NCBI GenBank assembly: GCA_963823675.1
Contig: CAWGMT010000006.1
Coordinates: forward strand, 124,001-188,000
From: CAWGMT01 sp963823675
Lineage (GTDB): Bacteria > Planctomycetota > Planctomycetia > Isosphaerales > Isosphaeraceae
Length of the DNA: 64,000 bases
Direction of reading: 5' to 3'
In this document: in pieces, positions 32,804 to 42,300 of the stretch
How the letters are laid out: every line of letters starts with the position of its first letter
Numbering within the stretch: position 1 is the stretch's first letter
Notes under the pieces: model-generated
What the model was told of the DNA's origin: nothing
The model's database searches: none
The model's input: only the letters and a program-made list of their open reading frames with translations
Program-made: the position numbers and the translations under genes

Positions 32804-34096
32804 ATGAACGAGCGCGTCATGCAGTTCCGGATTGGCATGTTCGTGATCGTGGCCGGGCTGGTCTTGACCATGATGATCGTCTGGTTTGGCGAGTCGCCGG
32901 CGCTGTTGCGCGACCAGGTTTACCTCAAGGTTCACTATGCCGAGGCCCCCGGCGTGCTCGAAGGCGTCCCGGTCCGCAAGAGCGGCATCCGGATCGGTGA
33001 AGTGATCGCAATCGCGTTTGACGAGCGCAGCGGCGCACCCGACGGTGTGCTCGTGACCCTGGCGCTCGAACGAAGATACAAGCTGCGCGAGGGGACGCAT
33101 CCGCGGCTGGACCGGTCGTTGATCGGCGATGTTTCGGTCAACATGCAGCCGGGCACCGGTCCCGGCCTGCTCCCCACCGGCAACACGCCGCTCGACGCCC
33201 CGATCGTCGAAGGCACGGTCGCGCCAGACCCGTCCAAGGCGCTGGCCGCTGCCACCAAGGCCTTCGAGTCGGCCGGCGATACGCTGCGGACCATCAAGGA
33301 AGCGGCCAGCGGATTGGCCAAGTTGACCAAGAGCGCCGATCGCGTCGATGAGTTCGTGACGACCTGGTCGACGACCGGCAGGGAGCTCACCAACACCGGC
33401 CGTGCGGTATCGAAGGTCGCGGATACCGCCGACAAGTTCCTCAAGCACAACGAGAAGGAGGTTCACGCCGCAATCGCCTACATCACCGCGATCGCTCAGA
33501 AACTCGACGACACCTTCGACGAAAAGCTGCAAGGCGAGCTGAAGCAGGCCGCCGAGCGGTTTTCGGCGGCGGCCGATCGACTCAATAATGGCATCGCCCA
33601 GATCGAGCCGGCGCTCAAGGAGCTGGGCGGGCCGTCAACGCAGAAGCCGGTCACCGACCTGGGCCAGGCCGTGCGGCGGCTGAACCTGATCGCCGCCGAC
33701 GTCACGCTCCTGACCAGCAAGCTCCGCGACGGCAAGGGCGGCCTGAACACCGATGGCAGCCTCCAGCGGCTCTTGACCCAGGCCGATCTGCACGACAACC
33801 TCAACAAGGTTGCCGTCCAGGCGAACCAGGCGCTGCAACAAATCAAGACCGTCCTGAACGAGATCCGCACCTTTGCCGAAAAAATTGCGCGATCCAGCAG
33901 CGATCAGCCGGGGGGTGCTGCAGCGGTAGGTGCCCCAGGCTTAACCTGCGTCAGTTTGGATTCAGAAAGTCCGGGATTTGGTCCGGTGGGCAGTCCGCAT
34001 AAATCTTGGAGACCAGGCTCTGCCAGTACGACCGATCACCGCGATCAAGAACCCGCGCCCGGAAAATTCGGCGTGGTTCAAAACAGCCCTTTTTGA
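32804..34096 (+). CDS. mlaD: MlaD-type MCE-domain protein
   Basis: The substrate-binding partner of MlaE/MlaF. An N-terminal transmembrane helix (GMFVIVAGLVLTMMIVWFG) is followed by one MCE domain (YAEAPGVLEGVPVRKSGIRIG, then RSLIGDVSVNMQPG), and by a long helical region with many Ala/Lys/Asp typical of the periplasmic coiled coil. AGAGG precedes the ATG at 32804. After about residue 365 the sequence becomes Gly/Ser/Pro-rich and no longer helical, which may be a drifted tail. The gene belongs functionally with mlaE and mlaF, though the S23 cassette now stands between. Confidence 0.85.
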   Translation: MNERVMQFRIGMFVIVAGLVLTMMIVWFGESPALLRDQVYLKVHYAEAPGVLEGVPVRKSGIRIGEVIAIAFDERSGAPDGVLVTLALERRYKLREGTHPRLDRSLIGDVSVNMQPGTGPGLLPTGNTPLDAPIVEGTVAPDPSKALAAATKAFESAGDTLRTIKEAASGLAKLTKSADRVDEFVTTWSTTGRELTNTGRAVSKVADTADKFLKHNEKEVHAAIAYITAIAQKLDDTFDEKLQGELKQAAERFSAAADRLNNGIAQIEPALKELGGPSTQKPVTDLGQAVRRLNLIAADVTLLTSKLRDGKGGLNTDGSLQRLLTQADLHDNLNKVAVQANQALQQIKTVLNEIRTFAEKIARSSSDQPGGAAAVGAPGLTCVSLDSESPGFGPVGSPHKSWRPGSASTTDHRDQEPAPGKFGVVQNSPF

Positions 34097-34665
34097 GGTA
34101 ACAGGACGGACGGCATCTATGCCCCTGTCTAGATTCTGGTCCGCGTCAAGGCGATCGGATTCGTGCAGTTTCACCCGGTTCTGCCGATCATGGCGGAAGT
34201 CGCGGACGCGAGGGTTAAGACGGCAACCGGGCCGAGGGCGGTTGTTGCGATCTGGCAGAAATGGCGAGTTGGACGGGCTATTCCGTCGTCAGACCGCATT
34301 CTCGGTACATACTCGGCATGCTTGGCACGCGCAGAAGCGTGCCAAGCATGCCCAGTATGTGCCCGGTATGTCTCGGGCACGGCGGCCTGCGATGCACGAG
34401 CGGATGTACCTTTCAACTGTCCGGACGGCGTGGAGAAGCGCGCCGATGAGCTGAGCGGGACGGGCGAGTTCGGCAAAACGCGCCGAACGAAGCCAATTTC
34501 GCTAAATCCATGCGCATCGTGGAAGCACAAGATCCGATTCAAGTTACGGCAAATTCCGGCGCTCGTTCGCGACTTGACAAGCGGGGTCGCGCGTCCAGGG
34601 GAGGGCACCACGCCGCGTGAAGTTGCCCGAGTTGCCGCGGGGGGCCGGCTAACGAGCCGCGCCGC
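34097..34665. other. Long non-coding region with a large hairpin
   Basis: No gene is recognisable. The main feature is the 24-bp hairpin at 34307-34360. Nearby GTATGT and CGGGCAC motifs repeat irregularly. Confidence 0.4.
34307..34360. repeat. Long hairpin, 24-bp stem with 6-base loop
   Basis: The arms 34307-34330 and 34337-34360 are complementary with one mismatch (position 34314); the inner 16 bp around GCATGCTTGGCACGC are perfect. The loop is GCAGAA. No run of T follows, so a simple intrinsic terminator is unlikely. Confidence 0.75.
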
Positions 34666-34887
34666 TTAGCTCCCCAACCTGGCGCATGGCATGAGCGTCG
34701 CCTTCAGCGTTTTTTTTTGCGAGCTTGACCACGAGGGGGCCAATTGGCGCCGATGCGGCCCCAATTGGCGCGCATGCGGCCCCGAAAAGCGCTGGTTTTG
34801 CGTGATGACGATCTCCTCACCCGGATTAAGTCTGCCTTTTAGCTCGGTCAACTTGGCCTGCGCTTCTTCAATCGTCACAGTTGCCAT
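34666..34887 (-). pseudogene. Decayed Phd/YefM-type antitoxin
   Basis: The first 35 residues fit the Phd antitoxin N-terminus: MATVTIEEAQAKLTELKGRL with PGEEIVITQNQRF. AAGGA precedes the ATG at 34887, so the start signals are intact. After this the frame enters a tandem repeat (about 34737-34780, with two CAATTGGCGC units) and ends in Ser/Lys-rich residues that do not fit the family. A toxin gene is not present on either side. I read this as an orphan antitoxin spoiled by repeat expansion. A GAACAAATGTTC palindrome at 34929-34940 upstream might be an old autoregulatory operator. Confidence 0.6.
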
Positions 34888-35067
34888 CGTCTAGTCCTTG
34901 CAAAGGACTGCGAACAACGCGCCCCGTTGAACAAATGTTCCAAATCCGAGCGATCGCCACAAGCTAATTTCTTACTCCGAGAGTAATTATACCCTTCCGC
35001 CGTAACTGCCTGCCGATGGAGGACTAGCTCGTATTCGCCTTCGAGAAGCGTATGATGGTTTTGGAAA

Positions 35068-35946
35068 ATGTCGAATCCGCAGGGCACAATTCGCGCGTCC
35101 GCAACGAGGATCACGACGTTGACACGCAACCAGAAATACCAGGCATTTCGGGCGCTTCATGAGCGACCTGGGGCCTTTGTAATCCCGAATCCGTGGAATG
35201 CAGGAACCGCGCGAATTCTGACGGCGCTGGGGTTCGAAGCGCTGGCGACGACGAGCGCCGGTTACGCCTTCGCCGTCGGACGCCGCGACTCTGCGGCAGG
35301 GCTGACTCGCGATGAAATCCTGGAAAATGCGCAGGCAATCGTCGAGGCAACCCATTTGCCCGTATCCGCCGATCTGGAAGACGGGTTCGGCCGGTCGCCG
35401 GAACTCTCGGCGGCAACCATCCGACTAGCCTCCGATATCGGCCTGGTTGGAGGATCGATTGAGGATGCGACGGGCGATCCGAGCGATCCCATCTATGGGT
35501 TCCCGCTTGCCGTCGAGCGAGTCGCGGCGGCGGTGGAAGCGGCTCACGATCGTGATTTCATGCTGACGGCGAGAGCCGAGAACTTCCTGCATGGCCGGCC
35601 CGATCTCGACGACACCATCCGGCGACTGCAAGCCTTTTCCGAGGCTGGCGCCGATGTTCTGTATGCGCCGGGGCTCCCGAGTCTGGAAGCCATCCGGGAG
35701 GTTTGTGCGTCCGTTTCCAAGCCCGTCAATGTCGTCATGGGTTTGAAGGGCGCTACCTTTTCCGTGGAAGAACTGGCTACTGACGGAGTCAAGCGGATCA
35801 GCGTTGGTGGAGCTTTCGCCCGCGCCGCCCTGGGCGCATTCGTCCGAGCGGCGCGCGAAGTGAAAGATAAAGGCACTTTCACGTTCGCGGCCGATGCGAT
35901 TCCTCACGCCGACGCACGGGCCTTCATGGCCGACCTCAGGCGGTAG
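35068..35946 (+). CDS. PEP mutase/isocitrate lyase-family enzyme
   Basis: An enzyme of the isocitrate lyase/PEP mutase superfamily (TIM barrel, Mg-dependent C-C or C-P chemistry). It shows ALGFEALATTSAGYAFAVG, VSADLEDGFG with the metal-binding acids, GGSIEDATGDPS, LTARAENFLHG and VNVVMGLKGATFSVEELA in the usual order. This 292-residue type is close to the bacterial group annotated as carboxyphosphonoenolpyruvate phosphonomutase or 2-methylisocitrate lyase-like; the exact reaction cannot be read from the sequence. ATG 35068 is used. A TTG at 35119 starts closer to the conserved part and has GAGG upstream. Confidence 0.85.
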   Translation: MSNPQGTIRASATRITTLTRNQKYQAFRALHERPGAFVIPNPWNAGTARILTALGFEALATTSAGYAFAVGRRDSAAGLTRDEILENAQAIVEATHLPVSADLEDGFGRSPELSAATIRLASDIGLVGGSIEDATGDPSDPIYGFPLAVERVAAAVEAAHDRDFMLTARAENFLHGRPDLDDTIRRLQAFSEAGADVLYAPGLPSLEAIREVCASVSKPVNVVMGLKGATFSVEELATDGVKRISVGGAFARAALGAFVRAAREVKDKGTFTFAADAIPHADARAFMADLRR

Positions 35947-36070
35947 TTGGAACGCGACTCACTCACTCGCTTGGCCATCGGTGCTTCAACTGGAACCGCG
36001 CGCCGGCGGCGAATAAAATCGGAGTGCGGCTCGAGTATCGGGTTGATCTCCATCTCGCGAGGGTCTCGTC

Positions 36071-37480
36071 GTGCAACTACGGCCTGAGATCAAGCCTCGA
36101 TGGCATCGGTGGTCGCGGCTGAGCGTGCGGGCCTTCATGGTCGTTGTCCTGATCGTCGGCGCCTGCCTGGGCTCGATCGTCCATAGCGCACGCATTCAGC
36201 GGGACGCCGTCGCGGCGATCGAGCAGCGCGGGGGATCAGCCAGGTACGATTGCCAGGGTCGCGGTTCATTCAGGAGCTCGTTGGCAAACGGGATGTGGCG
36301 GCTGCTCGGGAGCGGCGCGCGGGACTACTGGGACTACGTGTTCAACGTCGTCTTGGTCGAGGTAGGGCCCGACGAACCCGACCAGGTGATGGACCACGTC
36401 GCCCGGCTCCGCCGGCTGAAGGTTCTGCACTTCCTCGAGGACGACCAGAACAGCGACCCCAGGCACTACTTCAGCGATGAACAGGCCAGGCCCCTCCGGC
36501 CGAATTTCACCGCGGCAAGTTTGGTGAAGGTCGAATGCCTGACCGGCCTGGAGAAGCTCTATTTCGATAGGACGCCGCCTCTGACCGATACCGATCTTGC
36601 CCACCTCAAAGGACTGACGGCTCTCCGATTGCTGAGCTTACCTTCATCTCGCGACAGCCAGGTCACCGACGCGGGCCTGGCCAATCTCGCGAACATGACC
36701 GCGATCACGGCCCTCGATCTCAAGAGGCATACGCATGTAACGTCCGCCGCGCTCGGTTACCTGCGTGGAATGCCACGATTGACCCATCTCTGGATGTCCG
36801 AGACGCAGGTTGACGATTTGTCGCCAATCTCTCAGCTTACCGGGCTCGTGGACCTGCGGCTCGACGGCACCCGGATCACGGACGCCGGGCTTGCTCCCGC
36901 CGCGGAGTTCACGAACCTGAGTTTCCTGGATATTGAGCGCACTCCCATCACGGATGCCGGGCTGGCCCACCTGCGAAAACTGACTCGATTGAAACGCCTT
37001 AGCCTGTATAAAACTCGCGTCACGGATACGGGATTGTCGCACCTCGCAGGACTGACAGCATTGAAGTCTTTGGACCTGGCCGATACGGCGGTCAGGGGTG
37101 CGGGCCTCGTCCACCTCGCTGGATTGCCCGCGCTGGATACGGTGAGCGTTCACGGCACCAAGGTAAACGACGCCAGCCTGGCACAGGTTGTCAAGCTTCG
37201 GCGGCTCGCTTGGTTGGACCTCGGCAAGACCCAGATCACCGACGCCGGGCTGAAGCACCTCGCGGGGCTGGGATCGCTGACGACTTTGAACGTCGCCGAA
37301 ACGGCGGTGACCGCCGCCGGATTGCGGCAACTGGTCCCGATGAAGCGCCTGACCGAATTGGTCATCGGTAGGGACCAGGCGTCGATAGCCGAGCTCGCGG
37401 CGATCCTGAAATCTCGGCCTGGTTTGCAGATTCATGAGCTGGAGAACGGTGACCCGGTATCGTTCAGGCGATACCCCTGA
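36071..37480 (+). CDS. Leucine-rich repeat protein with N-terminal membrane anchor
   Basis: A protein of 469 residues, GTG start at 36071 with GAGGG upstream. A basic N-terminus and a transmembrane segment (FMVVVLIVGACLGSIV) anchor it in the inner membrane. From about residue 140 onward there are ten or more repeats of 24 residues with the pattern I-T-D-A-G-L-A-x-L-x-x-L-x-x-L-x-x-L, the type common in planctomycete LRR proteins. Repeats are regular, with some decay in the middle (QVDDLSPISQLTGL). LRR domains bind proteins or glycans; the ligand is not known. Confidence 0.85.
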   Translation: MQLRPEIKPRWHRWSRLSVRAFMVVVLIVGACLGSIVHSARIQRDAVAAIEQRGGSARYDCQGRGSFRSSLANGMWRLLGSGARDYWDYVFNVVLVEVGPDEPDQVMDHVARLRRLKVLHFLEDDQNSDPRHYFSDEQARPLRPNFTAASLVKVECLTGLEKLYFDRTPPLTDTDLAHLKGLTALRLLSLPSSRDSQVTDAGLANLANMTAITALDLKRHTHVTSAALGYLRGMPRLTHLWMSETQVDDLSPISQLTGLVDLRLDGTRITDAGLAPAAEFTNLSFLDIERTPITDAGLAHLRKLTRLKRLSLYKTRVTDTGLSHLAGLTALKSLDLADTAVRGAGLVHLAGLPALDTVSVHGTKVNDASLAQVVKLRRLAWLDLGKTQITDAGLKHLAGLGSLTTLNVAETAVTAAGLRQLVPMKRLTELVIGRDQASIAELAAILKSRPGLQIHELENGDPVSFRRYP

Positions 37481-37517
37481 GCCATGCTAAGGTTTATCTT
37501 ACCGGAAATCGACGCTG

Positions 37518-38030
37518 CTACGAATCAACCGGCGTGATACTCTCGTTCTGGAGGTGACTTGGGCTGCCTCGCTGCCGCCACGGGAAAAACGCCGCCAGAA
37601 GGGCCCCCAGACCGTCGATCGCCACATCGGTCCAGGTCCCGCCGCGCTTGGGCACGAACGTCTGGTGATATTCGTCTGAGATCGCGAACAGCAGGCAGAT
37701 CGACAGGCAGAGAAGCACGTTCCGACGCGAGCATGACCCTGTAATCCGGTCGACGATGGCCAGGCAAAGCGCGAAGAGGATCGCGAACTCGGCCGCGTGC
37801 CAGCCCTTGACGATCACGAACCAACTGCAGCCCCAAAAGACGACAAACCTCCGGTAGGATGCCTGTTCTGTCAGCAGGTGCCTGGCGAGCCAGGCGAAAA
37901 AATCATGCGGCAGAATGACGGTACTGGAAGTGGCGGCGATGAAGCTGCACCAAGCGACCGCGGCGACGATGCCGATCCACCATCGCGGCGAACGATTGCG
38001 GGGAGGGGGATGATGGTGGGGCTCCTCCAT
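37518..38030 (-). CDS. VanZ-family membrane protein
   Basis: A 170-residue VanZ-like protein. Conserved features are the helix starting GIVAAVAWCSFIAATSS, a second hydrophobic segment with KGWHAAEFAILFALCL, and the signature FAISDEYHQTFVPKRGGTW with TDVAIDGLGALLAA, which matches the family's D-E-x-H-Q-x-F-x-P-x-R motif. VanZ was named after teicoplanin resistance, but most members have no known role. ATG 38030 is supported by GGAG at a distance of six bases. Confidence 0.85.
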   Translation of the reverse strand: MEEPHHHPPPRNRSPRWWIGIVAAVAWCSFIAATSSTVILPHDFFAWLARHLLTEQASYRRFVVFWGCSWFVIVKGWHAAEFAILFALCLAIVDRITGSCSRRNVLLCLSICLLFAISDEYHQTFVPKRGGTWTDVAIDGLGALLAAFFPWRQRGSPSHLQNESITPVDS

Positions 38031-38174
38031 TGCTGACTCCGGCGTCCGAAAAAAAGCAAGCGGCCGAACGAGCCACACCACCTCTTTTCCCATTCGAACA
38101 GTTCGTGGCAACCGCCGTGGCCGTCGGCAAAGCCCCGGCCGGCCGCTGAGACTCCTCCGCGGCGAACTCGATGT

Positions 38175-39158
38175 TCAATTCCAGCGCGAAACCTGGTGGC
38201 GAAGCGCTTTGAGCAACGCCCCGATCTCTTCGGCGTCGCGCGCCGTTGGGACACGATCCAGATAATTCTGGAGGGGGTCGATCGCCTCTCCGAGCCGTCC
38301 CAGTTGGGAGCACAAGAGCCCCAGGTCACGCTGTTCAGGGGGATCGTGCGGATTGAGAGCGGCCAGCCGGCGCTGGATGGGAAGTACCGCCGCAACGTCC
38401 TGTGCGTCCCAGTAGATCGATTTGAGGTTTCTCAGTATCCGCGACACGACAATCGGGATCGAGCAAGGGGCTGTGAGCGAATCCGCGAGAGTGACCGGCT
38501 TCCGCGCCAGTTTCGAGAGCAGACGCTCGCAGCTCGTCCGATCGTACACCGCCCCGGCATGGAAGGGGTCGACAAACCAGGTGCGGCCGCCGTCCACGAT
38601 TCGGAGCATGAAGTGCAGCGGGAGATTCACGCCGACCATCGTCAGACCGAGTTGCTCGGCGATCGCCCAGTAAAGCACCGATAGGCTGATCGGTATTCCC
38701 AGGCGGCGATCAAGCACCTCGTTCAGGTAGCTGTTCCGCGGATCGTAGTAATCCGCCTGGTTCCCCTTGATCTCCTCCTCGACAAACAGAACCCAGTTGA
38801 TCTGGCTGATGATGTAATGGATCTTGGCTTCGGGACGACATCGGTCGCGGACGCGATCTGCGAGTTTGGCGATTCGATCGAGGTAGTCGTCAACGCTGAG
38901 GTCGGGATAAGCGTCGCTGGCGATCTCCAGGGAAATCCTGGCGAGCTGCACCTCGCCACTGCCCACGAGCAAGCGCTCGAATTCCGGACTGTTCGCGAAT
39001 TGGTGTTTCACGAAACGCTGCTCCCGCCTCTCCCTCTTGACCGATAGGTCCGCGAAGTTCGCGATTTGTTCGAGCGTACTGCGCCTTGGTTTGTCTGGCA
39101 ACCGGTGATCAGCCGGTGGTGGATTCTCGCTTTGTAAGCCGCATGCGGTTAACCTCAT
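38175..39158 (-). CDS. SirB1-family transglutaminase-like protein
   Basis: The protein belongs to the SirB1/transglutaminase-like family with a C-terminal TPR-like segment. Motifs in order are EFERLLVGSGEVQLARISLE, YDPRNSYLNEVLDRRLGIPI, SLSVLYWAIAEQLGLTMVGV, LPLHFMLRI and the C-terminal DAQDVAAVLPIQRRLAALNP segment. The expected transglutaminase Cys is not seen at the usual place, as in most SirB1 members, so a non-enzymatic role is likely. The start is uncertain; ATG 39158 is used, with TTG 39182 as an alternative. The gene is divergent from the protease fusion gene, and a strong inverted repeat lies between them. Confidence 0.75.
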   Translation of the reverse strand: MRLTACGLQSENPPPADHRLPDKPRRSTLEQIANFADLSVKRERREQRFVKHQFANSPEFERLLVGSGEVQLARISLEIASDAYPDLSVDDYLDRIAKLADRVRDRCRPEAKIHYIISQINWVLFVEEEIKGNQADYYDPRNSYLNEVLDRRLGIPISLSVLYWAIAEQLGLTMVGVNLPLHFMLRIVDGGRTWFVDPFHAGAVYDRTSCERLLSKLARKPVTLADSLTAPCSIPIVVSRILRNLKSIYWDAQDVAAVLPIQRRLAALNPHDPPEQRDLGLLCSQLGRLGEAIDPLQNYLDRVPTARDAEEIGALLKALRHQVSRWN

Positions 39159-39187
39159 ATTTGAGACCCCCGCGGGTAGCAAACGTC

Positions 39188-39264
39188 GTTAACCCGGAGC
39201 CGACGGCGACGGCGACCGTTTACATTGGAGCCGCGAACGCCGTCGCCGTTGGCTCCGGGTTAAC
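39188..39264. repeat. Inverted repeat with 27-bp arms between divergent genes
   Basis: The arms 39188-39214 and 39238-39264 pair with one mismatch; the ends read GTTAACCCGGAGCC and the inner part ACGGCGACGGCG. The loop has 23 bases. The element lies between the starts of two divergent genes and ends 96 bases before the start of the protease gene. Confidence 0.8.
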
Positions 39265-39359
39265 CAACACAGCGGCCGCGGGTCGGCCCGCCATGCGACA
39301 ATTACCATCTGGGACTTGACCGAGCAATCGAATTCACGGCGAGCGAGGAACTTCCTGTG

Positions 39360-42300
39360 ATGCCCCAATTCTTTGGCTTGATCGCTATCATGCTGCCCAT
39401 TTTAGGGCAACAGCCAGACAAGAGCGACGTTCTTCAAACGGTCGCCGAGCGAAGTGGATATCGCGCCACGGCGCGCTACGACGAGGTCGCGGCCTGGTGC
39501 CGGGAGTTTGCTCGGACGACCCCGAATGCTGCTCTGACCGAGCTGGGCCGTTCCGCCGAAGGTCGGTCGATCCCCCTGCTGATCGTCGCCGACCCGCCGG
39601 TGAAAACCGCAGCGCAAGCCGCCAGCTCCGGCAAGCTGGTCTGTCTCGTCATCGGTAACATCCACGCCGGCGAGGTGTGCGGCAAGGAAGCGTTGCCGAT
39701 GTTGCTGCGCGAGGTTTTCGGCGGTGCCCATCCTCCGCTCTTGAAAGACCTCATCCTGGCCGTGGCACCCATCTATAATACCGACGGCAACGAGCGGGTT
39801 TCTAAGACCAATCGCCCGGGACAGGTCGGCCCCGAAGACGGAATGGGTCAGCGGGCCAATGCCCGCGGCCTCGACCTCAATCGCGACTTCATCAAGCTCG
39901 AAGCACCCGAGACGCGGGGATTGGTCCGATTTTTCAACGAGTGGAACCCGCATCTCTTCATCGATACTCACACGACCAATGGGTCGCACCACCGTTACAC
40001 GGTCACCTATCAGGGACCAATGAACCCCGCCGGCGATCCCCATGTGATCGCTTTCATGCGCCAGACATTCTTTCCCGAGGTCACGGCTGCGTTCAAGAAG
40101 CGGACCGGCCTGGACTCGTTCTACTACGGCAATTTCAATCGACAGCGCACCCAGTGGACGACGGTTCCCGCCGAGGGACGGTACGGAACCACCTACGTCG
40201 GCATGAGGAATCGACTCTCGGTCCTCTCCGAGGCGTATGCCTACGCTCCCTACAAGACGCGCGTGCTGGCCACGCGTGACTTCGTCCACGGGTGTCTGGA
40301 GATCGCCTCGGGCCACAAGGCCGAAATCGAGCGAGTGCTCAATCGCGCACGGTCCCCAAGAGCGGCAGACGCGCAGGGTGACGCCGGCGGAACCGCCGAT
40401 CAGATAGCGATTCGCTCGCGCGTGAAGCCCGCGGCCGCCCCCGCGACGATTCTGGGTTACGTCGAGCGCGAGCAGGATGGCCGGCGCGTCAGGACCGAGA
40501 CAACCAAGGACTATTCACTGGCGCTCATGAACGAATTTGAGGCGGCCGAAAGCGTTTCCCGGCCCTATGCTTATTTGATCCCCGCCGCTTGCGGCGAAGC
40601 CGTTGCCAACCTAGAGCGGCACGGTCTCGATGTCTTGGAGCTGCGCGAGGACATCGAGCTCGATGTCGAGACGTATCGAATCGAGGCGATCGAGCGGTCG
40701 CCCCGGCGGTTCGAGGGGCACCATGCCGCGGAGCTGAAGGTCACCCCGCGGCGGGAATCCCGCATGGTCCCCGCCGGTACGTGGATGGTCCGCCCCACCG
40801 GACCACTCGGAAACCTCGCGGTCTGTCTGCTCGAGCCCCGGTCGGAAGATGGCCTGGCCACGTGGAACTTCTTCGATCCGCAGTTGAAGGTCGGAGGCGA
40901 TTTCCCCGTCATCCGCCTGGCGCACTCCGCCCCCTTTGCCACCACGCAGGCCGAGAACCTCGCCCTTGCCCATGAGCCGCCTCGCCCGATCGCGGCCGAA
41001 GGGGGCGGTGGCGGACGCCGAGGACGCGGCGGGTTTTTCGGAGGGTTTGGCGGCGCCCTGCGCTGGCTTGACGGCAAGAGCTGGTTGCAGATGCGCGACG
41101 GCCGTCTTTACAAGGTTGAGGCCGCCACCGGGCGGTCGAGCCCGTTTGTTGATGCCAAGGTCCTCGCCGAGGGATTGTCCCGCGTACCTTCCCTGGACAA
41201 GCAAACCGCGCAGTCGATCGCGAGCCGGAATAGCTTCGATATGAGCCCCGATCACCGCGGTTTCTTGTTCGAACACGGCCAGGATTTCTACTATGCGAAG
41301 TTCGACGGATCCACAGCGGTCCGCCTGACCAATCGCCCCGGACGGGAGCAGTGGCCCAAGCTCAGCCCTGATGGAAAGGCCGTCGCCTTCGTGCGCGACT
41401 ACGATTTGTACGTGGTCAACATCGCCGGCCGGACCGAGCTGCGACTTACGACCGGCGGACGCGACGACCTCCGCCACGCGCAGGCCGATTGGGTCTACTA
41501 CGAGGAGATCTTCAATCGCCGCTGGCCGGCCTTCTGGTGGAGCCCCGACTCGAAGCGGCTTGCGTTCCTCGAATTCGACTCGAGCGCCGAGCCCTTGCAC
41601 ACGGTCCTGGATGATTCGGTCACTCCCCGCCGGGTGGAGCAGACGCGATACCCGAGGAGCGGCGAGCCGAACCCCAAGGTGCGGCTCGGCCTTGTCGCCA
41701 GCTCGGGAGGCAATGTGCAGTGGGCGGATCTCGCCGACTATTCGCCGGAATCGTTCCTGATCAGTGAAGTCGGCTGGTTCGACGGCTCGGCAGCCTATTG
41801 CTACGTTCAGAACCGGACCCAGACCTGGCTCGATCTCGTCAAGGTCACGCCCGGGGACGACAAGGCACTGACCAAGCGATTGTTCCGTGATTCCACCAAG
41901 GCCTGGATCGAGAGCCCCGGGCCTCTCCATGTGCTCGACGACAAGTCGTTCTTGTGGCTGAGCGAGCGGGACGGCTGGAAGCACCTCTACCACTACAACG
42001 CCGATGGGTCGCTCAAAGCCCGGCTCACGTCCGGCCCCTGGGAGATCCGCGCGCTCGAGAACGTGGATTCCAAAACCGGCCGGATCTATTTCAGCGCCAT
42101 GCGCGACAACCCGGTTGCTCCCAACCTTTATCGCGTCCAGCCGGGCGGTCCGATCGAGCGGCTCACACAGGGAGGCGGCAGCCATGCCGTGACCATGAGC
42201 CCCGATGCCAGTCTCTTCCTGTCGAGCTGGTCCGACATCCACACGCCCAACCGGCTGCGGCTTTACGGCGCCGAAGGGCACCTGGTACGGACCATCGATT

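Noticed and set aside
34307..34360. tRNA gene
   Set aside because: A simple long stem without cloverleaf arms or CCA; no tRNA consensus such as GGTTCGAATCC was seen.
39188..39264. Intrinsic terminator
   Set aside because: There is no T run and it lies upstream of both genes, so termination is not its likely role.
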